Assembly (NCBI GenBank): GCA_030062745.1
Contig: CP099839.1
Coordinates: 33,106,793 to 33,170,792, forward strand
DNA: 64,000 nucleotides
Source of the DNA: Capitulum mitella
Lineage: Eukaryota > Arthropoda > Thecostraca > Pollicipedomorpha > Pollicipedidae
Direction of reading: 5' to 3'
Each line of letters begins with the position of its first letter. The stretch's first letter is position 1. Under the pieces are notes generated by a model. It was given only the letters and a program-made list of their open reading frames with translations. It was not told where the DNA came from and ran no database searches. The position numbers and the translations under genes were made by a program. This document shows positions 59,521-64,000 of the stretch, piece by piece.

Positions 59521-61197
59521 ATGGGCAAGCGAGGTAAAGGAAAGAAAAACGACGCTGACTCTATAGGCTCGAACTCGGACTCTGATGTCAGCCCCTCTGC
59601 AGACATCGATATTGGTGTCTGCAGAGGTGTAACGGACAGGACGATTCACAACCAGAGAGATGACCATGGCTTGAACCCGGAACAGATCTCGACACACGAA
59701 CACACTTCGTCTGACACGATATCGGATACTGACCTTCGCACAAACTCTGACACTGCTCAGGGCCGCACCATTTTCAACCACGCTGACTCTTCACGTTCTC
59801 GTGACCTTGACCTGCCCCTGACTGCGCCCGAGCCCCACGGCCCTGGCAGCGTGCCAGGACCGGCCCGGCCGGAAGGGTCGAAGGGCTTATCCGGACTCGC
59901 ACAAGCAACCAGGGCAAACGACAGATGCGCTGTGGCAGAGGATACCGTCGGGGCAATACGCGGTCAGATGCACGGGACGCCATGCCCGGTTCGAGAGCCC
60001 TACCTGGACCCACTTGGGTTATACGTAGTAGTGAAACCTACCGACTCGAATACAAACTTTCAGAAAATCAACGTCTGGGCACCTCCAAAACAGACAGAAG
60101 CAATCTGCGGTCCAAACATTCGGCTCCCCATTCAAGCACCTCGCGATGGCTCTCTCATCATCAAAACCAACAACCGCCATCAAACCAAAATGCTTCTCAA
60201 ACAGACAACTTTCTGTACTAAGGCAGTGACGGTCACCCTTCACCCGACTCGCAACTCGTGCAAGGGAACTGTGTTCGCACTTGAACTCCGCTTCCGGTCT
60301 GAAGCGGAGATTCAACACGAACTGAAGGACGAGCTGGTCAGCCACGTCCGTCGACTAACCACCTTCAGGGACGGACAGCGTCAGGACACCAGCCTTCTTG
60401 TCCTCACGTTCGACACTCCCAGTCTCCCTCCCAAGCTCCACGCCGGCTACCTCTGCTTCGAAGTGCGCCCATTTATCCCCAACCCTCTGCGCTGTTTCAA
60501 CTGCCGGAGATTTGGTCATGGCTCCCGGAACTGCAGACAAGCTGCTCGTTGCGCTCGCTGCGGTGATGCTGCGCATGAGGGCTCCCTGTGCTCCAAACCT
60601 GCTCGATGCATCTCTTGCGAGTCTTCCGCTCACACCACAAATTCAAAGAACTGTCCCGTCTGGCTGACAGAGAAGCGCATTTGTGAGCTTAAGGCAAAAA
60701 TGAACATCTCATATCCCGAAGCACGACGTCAGGTACAATCACAGAAAAACCAACCTCAAAAGACCTATGCTCAAGTCACATCAAAAAGCACCACCTCTTC
60801 GTCTTCCCAGACTGATGACATCCCACAGTTTCCTCCACTTCAGCTCTTAAAGCCTCTTTATCACGAACCTAGTTCTGTCCGTTCTCAGTCCAATGAGAAG
60901 CACACAGTGACTGAACCACAAAAGGCAGGTGCAAAACAACCTGTGAGAGGGGAATCGGCAACTGCCCCCGCAACTCCTGGGCAGTTTGTTCCCAGGAGAG
61001 CACTGCAGCCTACACTCCGGTCATATTCACCCGCACACCACCCTGGTGCTGAGGCTCCACCGTGTACTACGCATAAGGACAACCAACCTCCATCGCCCAG
61101 ACCCGGTCCCAGTCGACCCCGGGGCCGCTCATCCAGCCATGGTAGGACTAAACAGGGGTCACAGGCCCTTTCAGGGATTCAGAGCATCTTTAGCTAA
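59521..61197 (+). CDS. LINE copy 2 ORF1, intact gag-like zinc-knuckle protein
   Basis: An uninterrupted 558-codon frame starting MGKRGKGKKNDADS, so it serves as the reference for the broken copy 1 ORF1. Order: a Ser/Asp-rich disordered head (1-130), an RRM-like middle (about 150-290), three zinc knuckles near residues 322-375 (CFNCRRFGHGSRNC, CARCGDAAHEGSLC, CISCESSAHTTNSKNC), and a Pro/Arg/Ser-rich tail. It would bind the LINE transcript in a ribonucleoprotein. No lesion was seen, so it could supply ORF1 protein to other copies. Confidence 0.88.
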   Translation: MGKRGKGKKNDADSIGSNSDSDVSPSADIDIGVCRGVTDRTIHNQRDDHGLNPEQISTHEHTSSDTISDTDLRTNSDTAQGRTIFNHADSSRSRDLDLPLTAPEPHGPGSVPGPARPEGSKGLSGLAQATRANDRCAVAEDTVGAIRGQMHGTPCPVREPYLDPLGLYVVVKPTDSNTNFQKINVWAPPKQTEAICGPNIRLPIQAPRDGSLIIKTNNRHQTKMLLKQTTFCTKAVTVTLHPTRNSCKGTVFALELRFRSEAEIQHELKDELVSHVRRLTTFRDGQRQDTSLLVLTFDTPSLPPKLHAGYLCFEVRPFIPNPLRCFNCRRFGHGSRNCRQAARCARCGDAAHEGSLCSKPARCISCESSAHTTNSKNCPVWLTEKRICELKAKMNISYPEARRQVQSQKNQPQKTYAQVTSKSTTSSSSQTDDIPQFPPLQLLKPLYHEPSSVRSQSNEKHTVTEPQKAGAKQPVRGESATAPATPGQFVPRRALQPTLRSYSPAHHPGAEAPPCTTHKDNQPPSPRPGPSRPRGRSSSHGRTKQGSQALSGIQSIFS

Positions 61198-61264
61198 ATC
61201 ACGCTCAATGCCACTACTTTCCCAGAATCAAGGTTTCTGCCTTAGGCTCTACACAACATTATTA

Positions 61265-64000
61265 ATGACTATTCTTCAGTGGAACTGTCGTGGTTTAATT
61301 AGCAAATGGGCCGAAATCAAACCTTTACTGATGTTTTGTTCCTCTAATATTCTATGTTTACAGGAGACACATTTCCTCACAGATGACCCGTACGACTTCA
61401 GTCTACCCGGATACTCTATGTTGATAAAATGTGATGGCGTTTACAGACGCCATGGTGGAGTTGCCATATACATTTTTAACCACCGACAGCTCTTGGTTCA
61501 AACAGACCTACAAGCGGTCGCCTGCACGGCTCTCATTTCAAACCGCCGTGTCAGTGTATGTTCACTATACCTCCCTCCAGGCGTACCCATTTCTCTTCAA
61601 GATGTACAAAACCTCACTGATCAGCTCCCACCGCCATTCATACTATGTTCGGATGCCAACAGCAAACATTTTTTATGGGATTCTGACCGATGCGACAGAG
61701 GAGGATTAGTCTTGGAACAACTCATTAGAATCAACGCTTTACATGGCTTGATCAACGGTTCCCTGACAAGGCTGGATGAATTTTCTGGACCCGTATCACA
61801 CATTGATGTTTCACTATGTTCTAGCGGATTAGCTCCTTTCCTTTCATGGGACACTGACAACGACCCTCTTGCTAGTGACCACTTTCCGATAACAATTAAA
61901 TACGTAGACGGTTCAACCCAAACAACACATTCCCAATACGATGCTCCAGCAGGGTGGAGCATTAAAAAAGCTGACTGGGACTCCTTCCGAGCCCAGTGTC
62001 ATATCGTCACCGAATTCACAGATGTTGACTCTGCCTGCATAAAAGTCACGCAATCGATTATTTCCGCTGCGCGAGCCCACATCCCAACGACCAAGCCACG
62101 AGGGAAATACAGATGTCCTTGGTGGACTGACGCCTGTAAACAGGCAATAGCAGCGCGCAAAAGAGCATTAAATCGTTTCCGTCGAAACAGAGAAAACCCA
62201 AGCCTTCTCCTTGACTACAAAAAGGAAAAAGCCAAAGCTAGACGAACTATTCGAGCAGCCAAGCGGTCCAGTTGGCTACAGCTCCTAAATAAATTCTCCA
62301 CCTCCGCACCTGTGCACACATTATGGGATACTGATCGCAGTTTCATAGACAAAACAAGCTTCCAGCGTCCTCTTCCGATTCTCAAAATCCACGGAATCCA
62401 GGTAGATAACCCAACAGACGTGGCCAATCACCTCGGTCAATTTTACTTCCAACTGTCGTCCTCCACAAACTTTGACCCAGGCTTTCGTATCCAAGACAGT
62501 CTTATGACACACAATATGCCGAACTTTGATCTCGATTCACACAACTCAGAGCCATACAACAATCCTTTCTCTTTGCACGAACTAAACTCATCCATAAATT
62601 CATCCGGTTCAACATCGGTTGGTCCGGATCTCATTCGCTATGAATTTCTCAAGCAGCTCGACGACACCCAAAGAAGCAGACTCCTTGCTTTCTTCAATTA
62701 TGTGTGGACACAACAGAATCCCCACGACTTGGAAGCACGATTTTGTGGTTCCTCTTTTAAAACCAGGAAAACCTACAGACGCACCTGAATCCTACCGACC
62801 AATTCAACTTACTTCCTGTTTATGCAAAATCATGGAAAGAATGGTGACTCCAGGATGTTGTGGCACGCCGAAAAGTTCCAAATTCTGTCCAAATACCAAT
62901 GTGCTTTTCGCCCTGGGCGAGCCACAGTTGACCATGTACTTCGTCTTGAATCTGACATACGCGGCGGCTTCTTCGCAAGAAAGTTTACCGTGGCAATTTT
63001 CCTCGACGTTAAGTACGCCTATAATATGGTGTCCCGAGCAGGTCTTCTTACAAAACTTCATCACATGGGTTTTCATGTGATCATCCGTGGACACTTCATG
63101 CATTTTATAAATTCTTATCTCAGCGGCCGGACACTACAAGTTAAAAGCAGAACCCTCTCGGACTCCTTCCCCCTGGACAATGGGGTGGTCCAGGGCGGGG
63201 TCATTTCTTCTCTGCTTTTTCTTTTCATGATTAATGATCTCTTCGACGATTGTCCGGTTGGTGTGTCTCACGCACTGTACGCAGATGACTGTGCTCTGTG
63301 GGCCACTGGAAAAAACCTGCGGTTGATTTTCCAGACTCTCCAACTTGCTCTTTCCCGAATTGAAGACTGGGACCAACAAATGGGGTTTCTCATTCTCCGC
63401 ACCAAAATCGAAAGCAATCATTTTCAAAAAATACATGAGACATGAGCAGTGCAGACCTCCGATAGATCTCCTTCTCAATGGACAGCCCATCGAACTCGTG
63501 GAAAACGCCAAATTTCTAGGAGTACACCTGGACACCAAGTTAAATTTCACCACTCAGATACAATATCTTAAGGCAAGAGCGATGAAAAGAATTCCCTTCC
63601 TTAAATGCATACCTGGTTCGGGCCTCGGGGCAGATAGAAAAACTATTCTTCGTATGTACTTCGTACAGGTCAGACCAATTCTGGAATATGGCGCACAAGT
63701 CTTCGACCACTCGTCAAGGGCCCTTCAGTCTTTAGAGACGATACAAAACGTCTGTCTGAGAATCGCACTAGGCGCTCTGCGAACCTCACCGGTTGAGAGT
63801 CTCAGAGTTGAGGCTAACGTGCCACCACTGTCGCTGAGGAGGTGGGAGATGACCACGCGGTATTTCCGACGGATTCTAAGCGACCGAGAACACCCTTGCT
63901 ACCATCTGAAACACTGTATGGAATACCTCAGACGCATGGACGAACAAAGAATTTATCGACTCTGTGGTTTTCCTCTGTCACTACGTTTTCACAAAGTCTG
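61265..64000 (+). pseudogene. LINE copy 2 ORF2, three frameshifts, truncated by window
   Basis: The frame from the ATG at 61265 (MTILQWNCRG) carries the endonuclease but is lost near 62715, where two bases are missing relative to copy 1. A one-base loss follows near 62846, and a one-base gain near 63369 (GACTGGGACC against GACTGGGCC). There is also a 9-base in-frame deletion near 61475 and a 12-base in-frame insertion near 63073. The RT motifs FLDVKYAY, NGVVQGGVIS and YADD are still readable. The copy is dead unless these are sequence errors. Confidence 0.85.

Larger units (their letters stand above)
59299..64000 (+). mobile_element. I-like LINE, copy 2 (3' part beyond window)
   Basis: It starts at the same CAGTCGTGCGGC as copy 1 and follows it base for base with few changes through the 5' UTR, ORF1 and most of ORF2, up to the window edge. 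The 3' end and any target-site duplication are not visible. It begins about 80 bp right of the foldback-like element's terminal arm. Confidence 0.92.

Noticed and set aside
1-64000. tRNA, rRNA or CRISPR loci
   Set aside because: No cloverleaf with A and B boxes, no rRNA core and no spaced direct repeats were recognised by eye. Small RNA genes could still be missed without a covariance search.

Overview
This window is nuclear DNA from an animal, most likely an invertebrate. It has split genes with GT-AG introns, many transposable elements, simple-sequence tracts, and a sharp contrast between CpG-rich and CpG-depleted stretches. No bacterial operon, tRNA, rRNA or CRISPR array was recognised. 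TTAGG-like repeats near 32.1 kb and long TE-filled introns would fit an arthropod such as a chelicerate. That is only an inference: the TTAGG-like tract lies inside a mobile element, so the phylum stays open.

The main host gene is timeless (the TIMELESS/timeout type, a replication-fork protection protein) on the minus strand. Nine consecutive coding exons can be read, from the start codon at 36,296 to an exon at 4,064-4,176. They give about 407 codons with no stop, matching splice phases and clear similarity to human TIMELESS. The rest of the gene lies left of position 1. The introns hold a decayed L1/Tx1-like LINE (16.1-21.5 kb), two piggyBac-like non-autonomous elements with TTAA duplications, several inverted-repeat elements and micro- and minisatellites.

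On the plus strand, 45.98-47.11 kb holds a short gene for a Myb/SANT-like (trihelix-type) DNA-binding protein. It is broken by a single-base frameshift at its first helix. It diverges from timeless. A CpG-rich segment between the two genes (38.69-39.50 and 45.43-45.60 kb) looks like a shared promoter that was split by a 5.9-kb LINE. That LINE (39,503-45,416) has a 13-bp target-site duplication and encodes a zinc-knuckle ORF1 and an endonuclease/RT/RNase H ORF2. A second, very similar LINE starts at 59,299 and runs off the right edge. The two copies carry different lesions.

From 47.8 kb to 59.2 kb the DNA is almost all inverted-repeat transposon. A 2.4-kb inverted-repeat element holds a nested third piggyBac-like copy. 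Next to it is an 8.6-kb foldback-like structure (50,647-59,219): near-unique terminal arms, mirror-image degenerate GGGGCCC-rich tandem arrays, and a centre with no recognisable transposase. This is the strongest candidate for an undescribed element. Apart from timeless, the Myb-like gene and the LINE ORFs, no reading frame could be given a function.
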